Origin: Variovorax sp. OV329
GTDB taxonomy: Bacteria > Pseudomonadota > Gammaproteobacteria > Burkholderiales > Burkholderiaceae_C
NCBI RefSeq assembly: GCF_900114785.1
Contig: NZ_FOUG01000009.1
Span: forward strand, 62,001 to 126,000
DNA: 64,000 nucleotides
Reading direction: 5' to 3'
Part shown: in pieces, positions 25,661 through 35,189 of the stretch
Numbering within the stretch: position 1 is the stretch's first letter
Layout of the letters: the number at the start of each line of letters is the position of its first letter
Notes under the pieces: model-generated
The model's input: only the letters and a program-made list of their open reading frames with translations
What the model was told of the DNA's origin: nothing
Databases searched by the model: none
Translations under genes and position numbers: made by a program

Positions 25661-25912
25661 ATGGCCACGGAACGCAGCAAGCCCGACGACCTGAAGGATG
25701 CAGGCGGCGGCAAGACCAAGGTGCAGCAGGACGGCGAAGGCAAGCCGCGCCTGCCGCACGAGCGCGACGAGTCTTCCGACAGCCAGGAGACCCAGGGCGG
25801 CGAGCCCCCTGAAATCGGCAAGAAGGCCCACGACGACGTGGAGCGCGGCGTGGTCGATACCGACCGCGGCCCGGTGGTGGACCGCGTCTATCGAGAAAAA
25901 GTGAAACGTTGA
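25661..25912 (+). CDS. Small hydrophilic hypothetical protein
   Basis: An 83-residue, very hydrophilic protein (MATERSKPDDLKDAGGGKTK ... DTDRGPVVDRVYREKVKR) that is rich in Asp, Lys and Glu and lacks hydrophobic runs, so it is probably disordered. A strong ribosome site (GGAAGGAG) precedes the ATG at 25661, and codon use is regular, which supports a real gene. I do not recognise the family; proteins of this look are common in Burkholderiales and are sometimes stress-related. It ends 8 bases from the convergent rpe stop. Confidence 0.6.
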   Translation: MATERSKPDDLKDAGGGKTKVQQDGEGKPRLPHERDESSDSQETQGGEPPEIGKKAHDDVERGVVDTDRGPVVDRVYREKVKR

Positions 25913-25920
25913 GCGCGCGC

Positions 25921-26607
25921 TCAGCGCGCCAGGTTGGTCCGCATCTGGCCGATCACGGCCTTGTAATCCGGCGCATTGAAGATGGCGCTGCCGGCGACGA
26001 AGGTGTCTGCGCCGGCGCTGGCGACGCGGGCGATGTTGTCCGCCTTGATGCCGCCATCGACTTCCAGGCGGATATCGCGGCCGCTCAGTTCGATGCGCTT
26101 GCGTGCCTGCTCGATCTTGCGCAGCGCGGAATCGATGAAGCTCTGGCCGCCGAAGCCCGGGTTGACGCTCATGATGAGGATCAGGTCGATGTCGTCGATG
26201 GCCCAGTCCAGCGCCTCCAGGCCCAGGCCCGGGTTGAACACCAGCCCCGGCTTTGCGCCGGCAGCGCGGATGGCCTGGATGCTGCGGTGCACGTGCGGCG
26301 AGGCGTCCGGGTGGAAGCTGATGTAGTCCGCGCCAGCCTGCGCGAAGGCAGCGGCCAGGGCGTCCACCGGCTGGATCATCAGGTGCACGTCGATGGGCAC
26401 GGCCTGGCCATCGGGCGTCTTGGCGTGAGGTTTGAGCGCCTGGCACACCATGGGGCCGAAGGTGAGGTTGGGCACGTAATGGTTGTCCATCACGTCGAAA
26501 TGGATCCAGTCGGCGCCGGCGGCGATGACGTCGGAGACCTCCGCGCCCAGGCGCGCGAAGTCGGCCGAGAGGATGGAAGGGGCGATACGGTAGGTGGGGC
26601 TCGTCAT
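25921..26607 (-). CDS. rpe: Ribulose-phosphate 3-epimerase
   Basis: Interconverts ribulose-5-phosphate and xylulose-5-phosphate in the pentose phosphate pathway. At 228 residues it has the normal length for this TIM barrel. Visible family signatures are [13 protein letters not shown] at the N-terminus, the metal-binding [27 protein letters not shown], the phosphate-binding [13 protein letters not shown] and the late [10 protein letters not shown]. The start ATG at 26607 gives [16 protein letters not shown]. It is divergent from apaG, with about 50 bases between the start codons. Confidence 0.97.
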   Translation of the reverse strand: MTSPTYRIAPSILSADFARLGAEVSDVIAAGADWIHFDVMDNHYVPNLTFGPMVCQALKPHAKTPDGQAVPIDVHLMIQPVDALAAAFAQAGADYISFHPDASPHVHRSIQAIRAAGAKPGLVFNPGLGLEALDWAIDDIDLILIMSVNPGFGGQSFIDSALRKIEQARKRIELSGRDIRLEVDGGIKADNIARVASAGADTFVAGSAIFNAPDYKAVIGQMRTNLAR

Positions 26608-26659
26608 GACCCGGGATTGTCGCAGGCCCGGGGCCCGAGGTGTCCGCTACCATGGGGGG

Positions 26660-27073
26660 ATGTCCACCAGCAGCACGATCGGCGTCCTGGTCGAACCGCG
26701 ATACCTGCACGAGCAGTCTTCGCCGGGCGATCGCATCTACACCTTCGCCTACACCATCACCGTCACGAACAACGGCCGGGTGCCGGTGCAGCTCATCTCG
26801 CGCCACTGGGTCATCGACGATGCAGCGGGCCAGCGCCAGGAGGTCAAGGGGCTGGGCGTCATCGGCCAGCAGCCGCTGATTCCGCCTGGCGAATCGTTTC
26901 GTTACACCAGTGGCTGCCGGCTTCACGCGGGCACCGGGACGATGCAGGGAAGTTACTTCTTCGTGACCGAGCAGGGCGAGCGTTTCGACGTGCCCATCCC
27001 GATGTTCGTGCTGGACGCGAGCGCGGACGACAGCAGTGCGGGCGGCATTCCGTCCTCGCGCGTCCTCCACTGA
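26660..27073 (+). CDS. apaG: ApaG (Co2+/Mg2+ efflux protein family)
   Basis: A 137-residue beta-sandwich protein of the ApaG/DUF525 family. Typical segments are VEPRYLHEQSSPGDRIYTFA, YTITVTNNG, VQLISRHWVI, QEVKGLGVIGQQPLIPPGE and TGTMQGSYFFV. The name comes from a reported role in Co2+ resistance in Salmonella; the biochemical activity is not established. The ATG at 26660 is preceded immediately by a G run, an unusually close ribosome site. It is divergent from rpe. Confidence 0.93.
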   Translation: MSTSSTIGVLVEPRYLHEQSSPGDRIYTFAYTITVTNNGRVPVQLISRHWVIDDAAGQRQEVKGLGVIGQQPLIPPGESFRYTSGCRLHAGTGTMQGSYFFVTEQGERFDVPIPMFVLDASADDSSAGGIPSSRVLH

Positions 27074-27154
27074 CTTCAACAGAGCCCGGCGCGCGCGCCG
27101 GATGAATTACGCACGGCGCGCCGCCCTCGCGGGCGCGCCGCAAGAACAACTCGC

Positions 27155-28420
27155 ATGAACGCTTTTCTCAATGATCTGCTGGGCTTCTGGTCCGAGTGGG
27201 TGCGCCCCTCGGCTGGATTCCCCACGGTGGTGTGGTCGCTGCTGCTGGCCGCCGCCGCGGCCGCGGGCCACCTGGTGCAGCGCTACACCGGCATGCCCAA
27301 GCTGGTGGGCTACACAGTCGTCGGCACCATCGCGGGCTTCTCCGGCTTCGAGGGCCCGATGTGGCCGCTGCAGGGCACCGGCCTCTTCCTGCTCGAACTG
27401 GGCGTGGCCATCGTGCTCTTCGAAGCCGGCGGGCGGCTGCCGCTGCGCTGGTTCCGCTACAACCCGATGGTGCTGGTGCAGAGCATTCTCGAAGCCACGC
27501 TGACCTACTTCGCCGTCTTCTGGACCCTGAGTTGGCTGGGCATGGCCGACGTGGTGGCCGGCCCGCTGGCGCTGATCGCGGTGGTGGCCTCGCCCGCGGT
27601 GCTCAGCCGCGTGGCGCTGGATGCCAGCGCCACCGGCCCGGTGATCGAACGCGCGCTGGCGTTGGCCACGCTCAACACCCTTTACGCGCTCACCCTGGGC
27701 TATGCGCATGCCGGCATGCTGGAGCGCGCGCCGGCCACGCTGATGCAGAAGCTCTACCCGGTCGCGGTGGTGCTGGGCCTGTCCTTCGTGGTGGGCGCGC
27801 TGATGGCGCTGGCGCTGCGCTCGGCGCTGCGCGTGATGAGCCCGAGCAGCGAGAACACCTCGATCCTGCTGCTGGCCATCATCGCCGCGGGCGCCGCGGT
27901 GGCGGCGCACCTGGGCGGCTCGGCTGCGCTGGCCGCGCTCATCGGCGGCGTGCTGCTCAAGCAGCTCAACCCCAAGCCCTGGACCTGGCCGCGGCAGCTG
28001 GGCACGGCGTCCTCGCTACTGACCATGCTGATGTTCGTGCTGGTCTCCATGGTGGCCGCGCAGGCCGACTGGAGCCTGCCGGTGGCCAGCACGGTGCTGA
28101 TCCTGCTGGGCGTGCGGCTGGTGGCCAAGGTGGCCGGCGTGGCCATTGCCAACCCGGGCAGCGGCGCCAGCTGGACCCAGGCGCTGTGGCTGGGCGTGGC
28201 GATGTCGCCGCTGTCGGCTGTGGCGCTGCTCATCGCTTCCAACTTCGTGACCGCCTCGCCCCTGCTGGGCAACATGATCACGCAGATCGCCCTGCCCGCC
28301 ATCCTGCTGATGGAAGTGCTGGGCGCGGTGCTGGCCACGGTGGCGATCCACGCGGCCGGCGAGAGCTCACAACCCTGGCTGGCGCAGGCCTTCAGCCGCA
28401 GCGAGGAGACCACCCGATGA
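27155..28420 (+). CDS. CPA2-type cation:proton antiporter
   Basis: A 421-residue inner-membrane protein with about 12 hydrophobic helices from residue 25 to 400, of the sodium/proton exchanger (CPA2) superfamily. Recognisable parts are [40 protein letters not shown] (with the family's acidic transport-region residues) and [17 protein letters not shown]. It lacks the C-terminal TrkA-N domain of KefB/C proteins. A GC-only hairpin (GGCGCGCC arms, 27115-27139) lies just before the start. The stop overlaps the ybdK start (ATGA), so the two are coupled. Confidence 0.85.
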   Translation: MNAFLNDLLGFWSEWVRPSAGFPTVVWSLLLAAAAAAGHLVQRYTGMPKLVGYTVVGTIAGFSGFEGPMWPLQGTGLFLLELGVAIVLFEAGGRLPLRWFRYNPMVLVQSILEATLTYFAVFWTLSWLGMADVVAGPLALIAVVASPAVLSRVALDASATGPVIERALALATLNTLYALTLGYAHAGMLERAPATLMQKLYPVAVVLGLSFVVGALMALALRSALRVMSPSSENTSILLLAIIAAGAAVAAHLGGSAALAALIGGVLLKQLNPKPWTWPRQLGTASSLLTMLMFVLVSMVAAQADWSLPVASTVLILLGVRLVAKVAGVAIANPGSGASWTQALWLGVAMSPLSAVALLIASNFVTASPLLGNMITQIALPAILLMEVLGAVLATVAIHAAGESSQPWLAQAFSRSEETTR

Positions 28421-29571
28421 AGGCCGCACATTCCGAACGCGTGCTTGCGCTGGAGCCCTTTGCGCATTCCGAGGCCCTGTCGCTGGGCGTGGAGCTGGAG
28501 CTGCAGCTGGTCAACACGCACGACTACGACCTCACGCCCTATGCCGAGGACATGCTGCGCCTGATGGCGCAGACGCCGCTGCCCGGCAGCGTGGTGCCGG
28601 AGATGACCTCCAGCATGATCGAGATCTCCACCGGCGTGTGCCATTCGGCCAAGGACGTGCTGGAGCAGCTCACGCCCATCCGCGATGCGCTGGTCAAGAA
28701 CGCCGACAAGCTCAACATCGCGGTGCTGGGCGGCGGCACGCATGCCTTCCAGCAGTGGCACGAGCAGCGCATCTACGACAAGCCGCGCTTCCGGCAGCTG
28801 TCGGAGCTGTACGGCTACCTCTCCAAGCAGTTCACCATCTTCGGGCAACACGTGCACATCGGCTGCCCTGACGCGGACGCGGCCCTGCTGATGCTGCACC
28901 GCATGTCGCGCTACATCCCGCACTTCATCGCGCTGTCGGCCTCCAGCCCGTACGTGCAGGGGCAGGACACGCAGTTCGACTCGGCGCGGCTGAACTCGGT
29001 GTTCGCCTTTCCGCTCTCGGGCCGCGCGCCCTTCGCGCTGACCTGGAAGGAGTTCGAGGCCTACTTCGCCCGCATGACCCGCACCGGCGTGGTCAGCAGC
29101 ATGAAGGACTTCTACTGGGACATCCGGCCCAAGCCGGAGTTCGGCACCATCGAGATCCGCGTCTTCGACACGCCGCTGACGGTGGAGCGCGCCGCGGCCC
29201 TTGCCGGCTACGTGCAGTCGCTGGCCGCGTGGTTCCTGCAGGAGCAGCCCTTCACGCCCAGCGAGGACGACTACCTGGTCTACACCTACAACCGCTTCCA
29301 GGCCTGCCGCTTCGGGCTGGACGCGGTGTACGTGGACCCGGCCACCGGCGACCACATGCCGCTGCGCGAGCACATCCTCATGACGATGACGCAGCTCGAG
29401 TGGCACAGCGAGGCGCTCAACGCCACCGAAGGCCTGGCGCAGCTGCGCTCGGGCGTGGAGGCCAGCCAGAACGATGCGCGCTGGCTGCGCGAGCGCCAGA
29501 GCCGCGAGCGGATGCTGGGCGAGGTGGTGCGGCAGGCTGCGCTGCGTTTCCGGGGTATGGCTGCGGCGTAG
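28417..29571 (+). CDS. ybdK: YbdK-family carboxylate-amine ligase
   Basis: A 384-residue member of the glutamate-cysteine ligase 2 (YbdK) family, which in E. coli shows weak gamma-glutamyl-cysteine ligase activity. Motifs include [13 protein letters not shown] at the N-terminus (metal-binding Glu residues), [46 protein letters not shown] and [15 protein letters not shown]. The start is fixed by the ATGA overlap with the upstream antiporter, which is stable gene pairing rather than proof of joint function. The physiological substrate is not established. Confidence 0.92.
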   Translation: MKAAHSERVLALEPFAHSEALSLGVELELQLVNTHDYDLTPYAEDMLRLMAQTPLPGSVVPEMTSSMIEISTGVCHSAKDVLEQLTPIRDALVKNADKLNIAVLGGGTHAFQQWHEQRIYDKPRFRQLSELYGYLSKQFTIFGQHVHIGCPDADAALLMLHRMSRYIPHFIALSASSPYVQGQDTQFDSARLNSVFAFPLSGRAPFALTWKEFEAYFARMTRTGVVSSMKDFYWDIRPKPEFGTIEIRVFDTPLTVERAAALAGYVQSLAAWFLQEQPFTPSEDDYLVYTYNRFQACRFGLDAVYVDPATGDHMPLREHILMTMTQLEWHSEALNATEGLAQLRSGVEASQNDARWLRERQSRERMLGEVVRQAALRFRGMAAA

Positions 29572-29584
29572 TGCGGCGTGGCGA

Positions 29585-29602
29585 GGGCTAGGGCTAGGGC
29601 TA
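29585..29602. repeat. Three tandem GGGCTA hexamers
   Basis: Three exact copies of GGGCTA lie just after ybdK; the last overlaps the minus-strand TAG stop of the Tli4-like gene. It is too short to class as a known element and could be a chance microsatellite. Confidence 0.4.
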
Positions 29603-30793
29603 GCGCTTGCGCACCGAAGCCACGACCTCATCCCACAACTTCAACGCCTGTTCGTCAGACAGGCTGGAGTCGCTCTCCGGATGCACGATGGCATGGTCTT
29701 GCGGATGGTAGTAGGCATTGCCCTCCGTGGGCGGTGGCTCCTGTCCAGGTCGAATGGATACCTGGTACATCATTCCCGTCTTCAGCGTGATGCCGAAGTA
29801 GGGCCGATCGAGCGTGCGCGGCTGGTCATCGCGCCGTTCGATGTAGAAAAACTGATGGATCGGTGAACGAGTCGTCTTGAGAAGCACTTCTTCAGCAGAG
29901 GCTCCTCCGAGAGACGTCCTCCGTTCACGCAAGGTCGCGGCCAGTGATCGGATTTGCGCGTAGCGTGCAAAACCCTGCTGCTTTCGCTCCAAAGGACCCA
30001 GTCTGGGCTGTCCAGTGACAGCGTGGTAAGAGACATTGAGAACGAGATCCCCCATGTCTTTGGTACGGAACCTGAAGGATGCCGACTCATCGTCCTGCCC
30101 CACGTCGAACAGCACGCCCTGCATGCAAAAGCCGGGCTTGGCACGCTCTGCGTTCTGGTAGGGCAGCAGCTTGGATGCAATCATCTTCAGGCGCGCCTCG
30201 GCGGGCGCCGGATCGGCGTTCCTGAAGCTGATGTTGTTTTCGTCCTTGCTGTATGACTCTTGCTCCAGCGTCACGTAGCGCGAGCCCACCAGCACATGCA
30301 CTTCGCTCTTGATCGACAAGGCGTGAAGCTCGTCACTCAGGCGTCGCAGCAGAGCCGAAGTCGCGTCGATCTGCTCCCCGTGCAACAGCATCGAACCCTT
30401 GGTTTGGTCGTTCGTCTTGTCCCTCAGGGCAAAGCGGCGCTTGTTCACTTCGTCCCAGAACTGCTCGTTCGTGTAGTGTCCCGGCTTGACCGTGGCGTAA
30501 ACGCGTTCAAAGTCCTTGTCCAGCCCGTAATACAGCTCGATGTCGCCCCACCCCCCAGTGGACAGCTCGAAATTCGAAGGCAGCGTGATGAGGTAGCGGC
30601 CGATGCAGTGGGTGGTGCGCTGCGAGGTGATCGTGGTCATGGTCTGGGGGGTGTAGCCAGGGACAAAGAAGAAGGGCAGCCAGCCAAGCAGCGCCGCGCA
30701 TGCGAGGACTGCGAAAAGCGTGGCCAGGGCGACCCATGCCAAGCGGTGAAGCCGGCGGCCCGCCCCAGTGGGCGGACGAAACGGCCCCGTCAT
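29600..30793 (-). CDS. Tli4-like T6SS immunity protein
   Basis: A 397-residue envelope protein with an N-terminal membrane helix or signal (LAWVALATLFAVLACAALLG, residues about 19-38). Two domains resembling the Tli4 N- and C-terminal domains follow (MTTITSQRTTHCIGRYLITL, PSNFELSTGGWGDIELYYG; later YFGITLKTG and DEQALKLWDEVVASVRKR). Tli4-type proteins sit in the periplasm and block a cognate T6SS phospholipase. The start ATG overlaps the effector stop (ATGA), exactly the coupling expected for an effector/immunity pair. Base composition is lower in GC than the neighbours, suggesting acquisition by transfer. Confidence 0.75.
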   Translation of the reverse strand: MTGPFRPPTGAGRRLHRLAWVALATLFAVLACAALLGWLPFFFVPGYTPQTMTTITSQRTTHCIGRYLITLPSNFELSTGGWGDIELYYGLDKDFERVYATVKPGHYTNEQFWDEVNKRRFALRDKTNDQTKGSMLLHGEQIDATSALLRRLSDELHALSIKSEVHVLVGSRYVTLEQESYSKDENNISFRNADPAPAEARLKMIASKLLPYQNAERAKPGFCMQGVLFDVGQDDESASFRFRTKDMGDLVLNVSYHAVTGQPRLGPLERKQQGFARYAQIRSLAATLRERRTSLGGASAEEVLLKTTRSPIHQFFYIERRDDQPRTLDRPYFGITLKTGMMYQVSIRPGQEPPPTEGNAYYHPQDHAIVHPESDSSLSDEQALKLWDEVVASVRKR

Positions 30794-32514
30794 GCTTGGC
30801 CCTTGGGTTTCAATGGCGGGCCAGGCGGCAATCTGGCCTCCAGCGCGATCTTGCTGATGGCGTAGAGCGCCACTTGCCGGGCGATGGGGCTCTCGTTCCT
30901 GTATGCCGGCTCATGCTCCACCCCGCTGAGGCGGAATACCTCTCGCACCTTGGCGCAGTTCACAGGGCTGCGCCCAGATTGGGCGGGGACGGTGCCATCG
31001 CCTGTTCCGTCCGCCATGTCGGCGCGCAGTTCCCATTGGACGGCTTCAACGGCGTGTTGCGCTGTGCCTTTTCCAGCGACCTTGATTTGCTGCCGACTCT
31101 TGACGTACTCGGGGTTCTCTCCGTCCATGTCCACCTGCTGCGGCGTCATGACGTAGACGTCGTCTGGCGTCGGGCCGGTGTCGGAGAGTCCCGCGCCGCG
31201 CTTCATTCGCCAAACGACACGCTCGAAGCTTCGGGTCTTGCCCTTGGTGTCGGCACCGTAGAAGGCGTAGGTGTTGGGGTGGTAGCTCTTTTCCGTCACC
31301 ACCTGTTTGTGAAAGTCCTCTGCCAGCGTCAGGAACTTCAGATAGTCGACCCACTTGATAGGGACTCCATCCTTTGGCGCAAGCCACTCCTCCTTGACAA
31401 GGGCCCACCAACGGTCGCGACGCCTGTAGATCTCTGTGTAGGGATCCGACTCATGCAAGGTCTTTTGCACCGTCTTCTCATCTGCGCGCACCTCGATCCA
31501 GTTCCTTGAATAGCGGTGCGTTGGCAGAAGTTCGAGCGGACCAGGCGCTTGCGCAAAGATCGCCGTCACTTCCTGCCCGGTGCTGCCGATGACCTGTCCG
31601 ACAGCCCAGTTCTCCTCGGCAAGGCCCAACTTGCAGCGGCGGTACGCGATAGGAGCGCCATCCACCGGCATCACCCCATGCACGATTCCGGCAATCTTCG
31701 ACTCCATGCCGTCCAACTGCTGGCAGGCGCGGGCAACCAGTCCTCCCATGCTGTGGGTGACCAGGATGACCTGCTGGCAACGCGAGTTGGCGTTGTTCCT
31801 TTCGGCGATCACCTGTTCGATCCGCTGCTTGAGCCGCTGCGCGCTCTTGGCGTTGTCGTCCAGCCAGTTGTAGCCGCAGGCGTAGACCGGGAAGAACCAT
31901 TCGCGCAGCTTCTCGAAGTCGCGCGTCTCGATGTGGGCCTCGCCTTTTTGCGGCCGCCAGTGCTGGTCGGCCGGGTCCTTGGCCTTCAGTTCCATGAGCT
32001 CGGCTATCTTGGCGGCGACGTCGTTTTGATCGGGCTGACCCGTGCGATGGCCGTTGAGCGTTTTCTCCAGCATCATCAGAAAATCCTGGTAGCTGCCCTT
32101 GCCGATTTCGCCCCAGCCGCGCTGGCGATAGCTGGCCTCTGGCGTCTTGTCTTTCCCCACGATGATGCTGCCGACTTGTTCTGAAGGAACCTGCCCGCGG
32201 TCGTCGACGAGGGTCCGATCAGGATGCAAGAGTTTCTGACGATCCCCAGCGCTTTCCATGACCTTGTCGGCAAGCAGCCCTGCAGGTGAATCGAGGTTCC
32301 AAACCTTCGTCATTTCACTGTCCATGGCACGCAAGTTGGACCCCATGACCCCCGGTACGAATACGATGGGCAGCGTATTCACGACGAGCACGCGAATCTC
32401 GACCAGATCGCTGCGCTCCTTGCGCGTCAGGTTGTGGCGGTATAGCGGAGGACCGTCGGGTTGTGGCATTGGCAGCCGCACCCGCGGACCCGCGGGACTG
32501 GTGGTGTCGCTCAT
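30790..32514 (-). CDS. T6SS phospholipase effector, PGAP1-like alpha/beta hydrolase (TplE/Tle4-like)
   Basis: A 574-residue serine hydrolase without a signal peptide. The oxyanion region LPIVFVPGVMGSNLRAMD (about residues 48-65) and the nucleophile elbow VTHSMGGLVARA (Ser255) are clear. A His near the C-terminus (LSGVEHEPAYRNE) is a candidate for the triad. Partnership with a Tli4-like gene immediately downstream points to a Tle4/TplE-type antibacterial lipase delivered by T6SS. I chose the ATG at 32514 (MSDTTSPAG, with GGAAC upstream); an in-frame extension to 32895 has no support. The pair lies about 27 kb from tssL/tssK and has no vgrG beside it. GC is lower than the surroundings. Confidence 0.75.
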   Translation of the reverse strand: MSDTTSPAGPRVRLPMPQPDGPPLYRHNLTRKERSDLVEIRVLVVNTLPIVFVPGVMGSNLRAMDSEMTKVWNLDSPAGLLADKVMESAGDRQKLLHPDRTLVDDRGQVPSEQVGSIIVGKDKTPEASYRQRGWGEIGKGSYQDFLMMLEKTLNGHRTGQPDQNDVAAKIAELMELKAKDPADQHWRPQKGEAHIETRDFEKLREWFFPVYACGYNWLDDNAKSAQRLKQRIEQVIAERNNANSRCQQVILVTHSMGGLVARACQQLDGMESKIAGIVHGVMPVDGAPIAYRRCKLGLAEENWAVGQVIGSTGQEVTAIFAQAPGPLELLPTHRYSRNWIEVRADEKTVQKTLHESDPYTEIYRRRDRWWALVKEEWLAPKDGVPIKWVDYLKFLTLAEDFHKQVVTEKSYHPNTYAFYGADTKGKTRSFERVVWRMKRGAGLSDTGPTPDDVYVMTPQQVDMDGENPEYVKSRQQIKVAGKGTAQHAVEAVQWELRADMADGTGDGTVPAQSGRSPVNCAKVREVFRLSGVEHEPAYRNESPIARQVALYAISKIALEARLPPGPPLKPKGQA

Positions 32515-32991
32515 ATCTGTTCCATGGTTGTTGCCGGACAGGGCCGGCCTTCGATCGGCACGCCCTGCATGCCGTGGCGCGGCCATTGGTCTGGCCGCGT
32601 TGGCGGTTCTTGCGCAGAGGCGCAAAGATGGGTCGTACGAGGCGGGCGCCTGCTTAACGAAACGGGGCTGGCAGGCGACGCCTACGCGGCCCGCCAACAA
32701 AGGGGCGCGAGTGCCGATCGGCGCAACGAATGGGAACGGATGAATTGCGGACGCCCGACGTCCGCGCGATATGCGCTTGCATTGCTTCTGACTCCCTGGT
32801 TTATTGTGTTGAAGCGGTCCGGTTGTCGCGGGCGTTGCGCCTGTGGCTCCACGGACTCGCAGCAGCTTAGTGCTGCAAGCACGCAGCCGTCTCACTCACT
32901 TGAACGAGACGACACCGAGTTTCCCCGGATTTTTTCTTCACGCTTCACCAGAAAAGGCTCTGCCCTGGTCGGCCGCGTATGCTCGGCAGGC
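32515..32991. other. Intergenic region between T6SS effector and thiL
   Basis: About 480 bases without a supported gene. It must contain the promoter of the effector/immunity operon and that of thiL. An A/T-richer patch near 32795-32825 is the best promoter candidate for the leftward operon. A small hairpin (GCAGC-ttagt-GCTGC) lies near 32863-32877. Frames running through it have no good start and poor protein-like content. Confidence 0.4.
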
Positions 32992-33969
32992 ATGGGTGAA
33001 TTCGATCTGATCGCACGCTACTTCACGCGCCCGGCGCAGCGCTCGCCGCTGGGCGTGGGCGACGACTGCGCCTTGCTCGCGCCGGCGCCGGGCATGCAGC
33101 TGGCCGTATCCACCGACATGCTGGTGGAGGGGCGGCACTTCCTATCGACCGTCGATCCGGCGCGCCTGGGCCACAAGTCGCTGGCCGTGAACCTCAGCGA
33201 CCTGGCCGCCTGCGGCGCGAAGCCGCTGGCCTTCACGCTGGCCCTGTCGCTGCCCGGCGTGGACGAGCGCTGGCTGCAGGGTTTCGCGCATGGCCTGTTC
33301 GCGCTGGCCGATGCGCACGGCTGCGAGCTGGTGGGCGGCGACACCACGCGCGGCCCGCTCAACATCTGCATCACGGTGTTCGGCGAGGTGCCGGCCGGCA
33401 GCGTTCTGCTTCGCTCGGGCGCCAAGGTGGGCGACGACATCTGGGTCAGCGGCACCCTGGGCGACGCGCGGCTGGCGCTGGAGGTGTTCCGCGGCAAGCT
33501 CTCGCTGCCCGGCGGCCTCATGCAGCTCGCGCGCGAGCGCATGGAGATGCCCACGCCCCGCGTGGCCCTGGGCCAGCAGCTGCGCGGCATCGCAAGCAGC
33601 GCGGTGGACCTGAGCGACGGCCTCGCCGGAGACCTTGCGCACATCCTCAAGCAAAGCGGCGTGGGCGCCACGCTGGACGCCGACGCGGTGGCAAGCCGCC
33701 TGGCCGCGGCCCGGCACCCGGACGGCCACGCACTTGCATTGGCCGCCGAGGCCCGCCATGCCTTCACGCTGGCCGGCGGCGACGACTACGAGCTGGCTTT
33801 CACCGCGCCGCAGGCTTCACGCGAGGCGGTGGAACACGCCGGCCGCGCGGCCGCCACCCAGGTCACCCGCATCGGCCGGATCGAGGCCGAAGCCGGCCTG
33901 CGGCTGGTCGACGGAAAAGGCCAGCCGCTGGCACGCCAGCAATACGCATCCTTCGATCACTTCGGCTGA
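32992..33969 (+). CDS. thiL: Thiamine-monophosphate kinase
   Basis: Phosphorylates thiamine monophosphate to the active cofactor thiamine diphosphate. At 325 residues it is the normal length. Family motifs are GEFDLIARYF at the start, SPLGVGDDCALL (metal-binding Asp pair), STDMLVEGRHF, LAVNLSDLAACGAKP, LVGGDTTRGP, the DLSDGLAGDLAHI loop and LAGGDDYELAF. The ATG at 32992 has GGCAGG upstream. A terminator-like hairpin follows at 34033-34063. It is not next to other thi genes. Confidence 0.97.
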   Translation: MGEFDLIARYFTRPAQRSPLGVGDDCALLAPAPGMQLAVSTDMLVEGRHFLSTVDPARLGHKSLAVNLSDLAACGAKPLAFTLALSLPGVDERWLQGFAHGLFALADAHGCELVGGDTTRGPLNICITVFGEVPAGSVLLRSGAKVGDDIWVSGTLGDARLALEVFRGKLSLPGGLMQLARERMEMPTPRVALGQQLRGIASSAVDLSDGLAGDLAHILKQSGVGATLDADAVASRLAAARHPDGHALALAAEARHAFTLAGGDDYELAFTAPQASREAVEHAGRAAATQVTRIGRIEAEAGLRLVDGKGQPLARQQYASFDHFG

Positions 33970-34032
33970 GCCTGTTACAAAAAAGCGGCTCGCCATCTGT
34001 CGATCCGCCGCCGCCTCGTTCGACGTGCTTGT

Positions 34033-34063
34033 GAAGACCGGAAAAGTCTCCGGCTTCTTTTTT
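34033..34063 (+). terminator. Probable rho-independent terminator after thiL
   Basis: GAAG-a-CCGG / CCGG-CTTC arms around an 8-base loop, followed by TTTTTT. It lies 64 bases after the thiL stop and ahead of the DGPF-domain gene. Confidence 0.6.
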
Positions 34064-34093
34064 CTTCGATCTCAACCATCCAAGGAGCAAACG

Positions 34094-34516
34094 ATGCAAG
34101 TCATGGTCATTGTCAAAGCCAACGAGGCGAGCGAAGCCGGCCAGATGCCCGACGAGAAGCTGATGGCCGCCATGGGCCAGTACAACGAGGAGCTGGCGAA
34201 GGCCGGCATCATCAAGGCGGCCGAAGGGCTGCACCCCAGTTCGAAGGGCGCGCGGGTGAAGTTCTCGGGCACCCGCCGCACGGTGGTGGACGGCCCCTTC
34301 GCCGAGGCCAAGGAGCTGATCGCCGGCTTCTGGCTGTGGGAAGTGGCTTCCATGGAGGAAGCCATCGAGTGGGTCAAGCGCTGCCCGAACCCGCATGTGG
34401 GCGATTCGGAGATCGAGATCCGCCCCATCTTCTCGGCCGCGGAGTTCGAGGCGCTGACCACGCCCGAGTTGGGCGAGCAGGAACGCCGGCTGCGCGAGCG
34501 CATCGCCGGCGCCTGA
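34094..34516 (+). CDS. YCII/DGPF-domain protein
   Basis: A 140-residue protein of the YCII-related family named after the DGPF motif, which is present here as TVVDGPFAEAKELIAGFWLW (about residues 57-76). The N-terminus MQVMVIVKANEASEAG forms the ferredoxin-like first strand. GLHPSSKGARVKF and AIEWVKRCPNP are also typical. These proteins often accompany extracytoplasmic sigma factors and have no settled function. AAGGAG lies 8 bases before the ATG. A second family member is at 36050-36445 on the other strand. Confidence 0.85.
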   Translation: MQVMVIVKANEASEAGQMPDEKLMAAMGQYNEELAKAGIIKAAEGLHPSSKGARVKFSGTRRTVVDGPFAEAKELIAGFWLWEVASMEEAIEWVKRCPNPHVGDSEIEIRPIFSAAEFEALTTPELGEQERRLRERIAGA

Positions 34517-34599
34517 GGCACCCCCGGCGAAAGGCGCACCGGCGCCTCGGCATGCGGCCCCGTGCGGCCCCGGGGGCAGGCCGGCTACCATCGGAACCG

Positions 34600-35181
34600 A
34601 TGCCTGATCCCGTTCCCGCCATGCCTGCGCCTCCTGCGACCGATGCCGGCGCGCCCATCGCGCGGCCCACGGTGCGCTTCCTGCTCGCGCATCCGGCGCA
34701 CTTCATCGCCCTGGGCTGCGGCTCCGGGCTGTCGCGCCTCGCGCCCGGCACCGTCGGCACCTTGTGGGCCTGGGTGGCCTTCCTCGCGATGCAGCGCTGG
34801 ATGTCCGCCGCCACCATCGGCTGGGTCATCCTGGCCTCGCTGCCCATCGGCTGGTGGGCCTGCACCCTCACGGCGCGCCACATGCGCATCGCCGACCCGG
34901 GCAGCATCGTGTGGGACGAGGTGGTGGCCTTCTGGATCGTGCTGTGGCTGATCGCGCCCGCCGGGCTGCTGGCGCAGCTCATCGCCTTCGGCCTGTTCCG
35001 ATACTTCGACGCGGCCAAGCCGGGCCCGGTGCGCTGGGCCGATGCCCTGTTCAAGCAGCGCGACGCCGCACCCGGCCGCGTGCGCTGGGCCGCAGCCGGC
35101 TTCGGCATCCTCTTCGACGACATCGTGGCCGCCTTCTGCACGCTGCTGGTGATTGCGCTGTGGCGCTTCTTCTTCGCGTGA
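34600..35181 (+). CDS. pgpA: Phosphatidylglycerophosphatase A
   Basis: Membrane phosphatase that converts phosphatidylglycerophosphate to phosphatidylglycerol. The protein is 193 residues from the ATG at 34600, or 186 from the ATG at 34621. The family core is visible: HFIALGCGSGLSRLAPGTVG, TLWAWVAF, ADPGSIVWDEVVAFW (catalytic-region Asp/Glu), FDAAKPGPVRWAD and GFGILFDDIVAAF. Four hydrophobic helices are spread along it. It ends 8 bases before pncC on the same strand. Confidence 0.95.
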   Translation: MPDPVPAMPAPPATDAGAPIARPTVRFLLAHPAHFIALGCGSGLSRLAPGTVGTLWAWVAFLAMQRWMSAATIGWVILASLPIGWWACTLTARHMRIADPGSIVWDEVVAFWIVLWLIAPAGLLAQLIAFGLFRYFDAAKPGPVRWADALFKQRDAAPGRVRWAAAGFGILFDDIVAAFCTLLVIALWRFFFA

Positions 35182-35189
35182 ATCCAGCC

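Noticed and set aside
29585..29602. GGGCTA repeats as a telomere- or phage-attachment-like element
   Set aside because: Only three units, no integrase or flanking duplication; likely chance.
32461..32991. In-frame extension upstream of thiL
   Set aside because: The translated extension is not protein-like and the ATG at 32992 starts the conserved thiL N-terminus.
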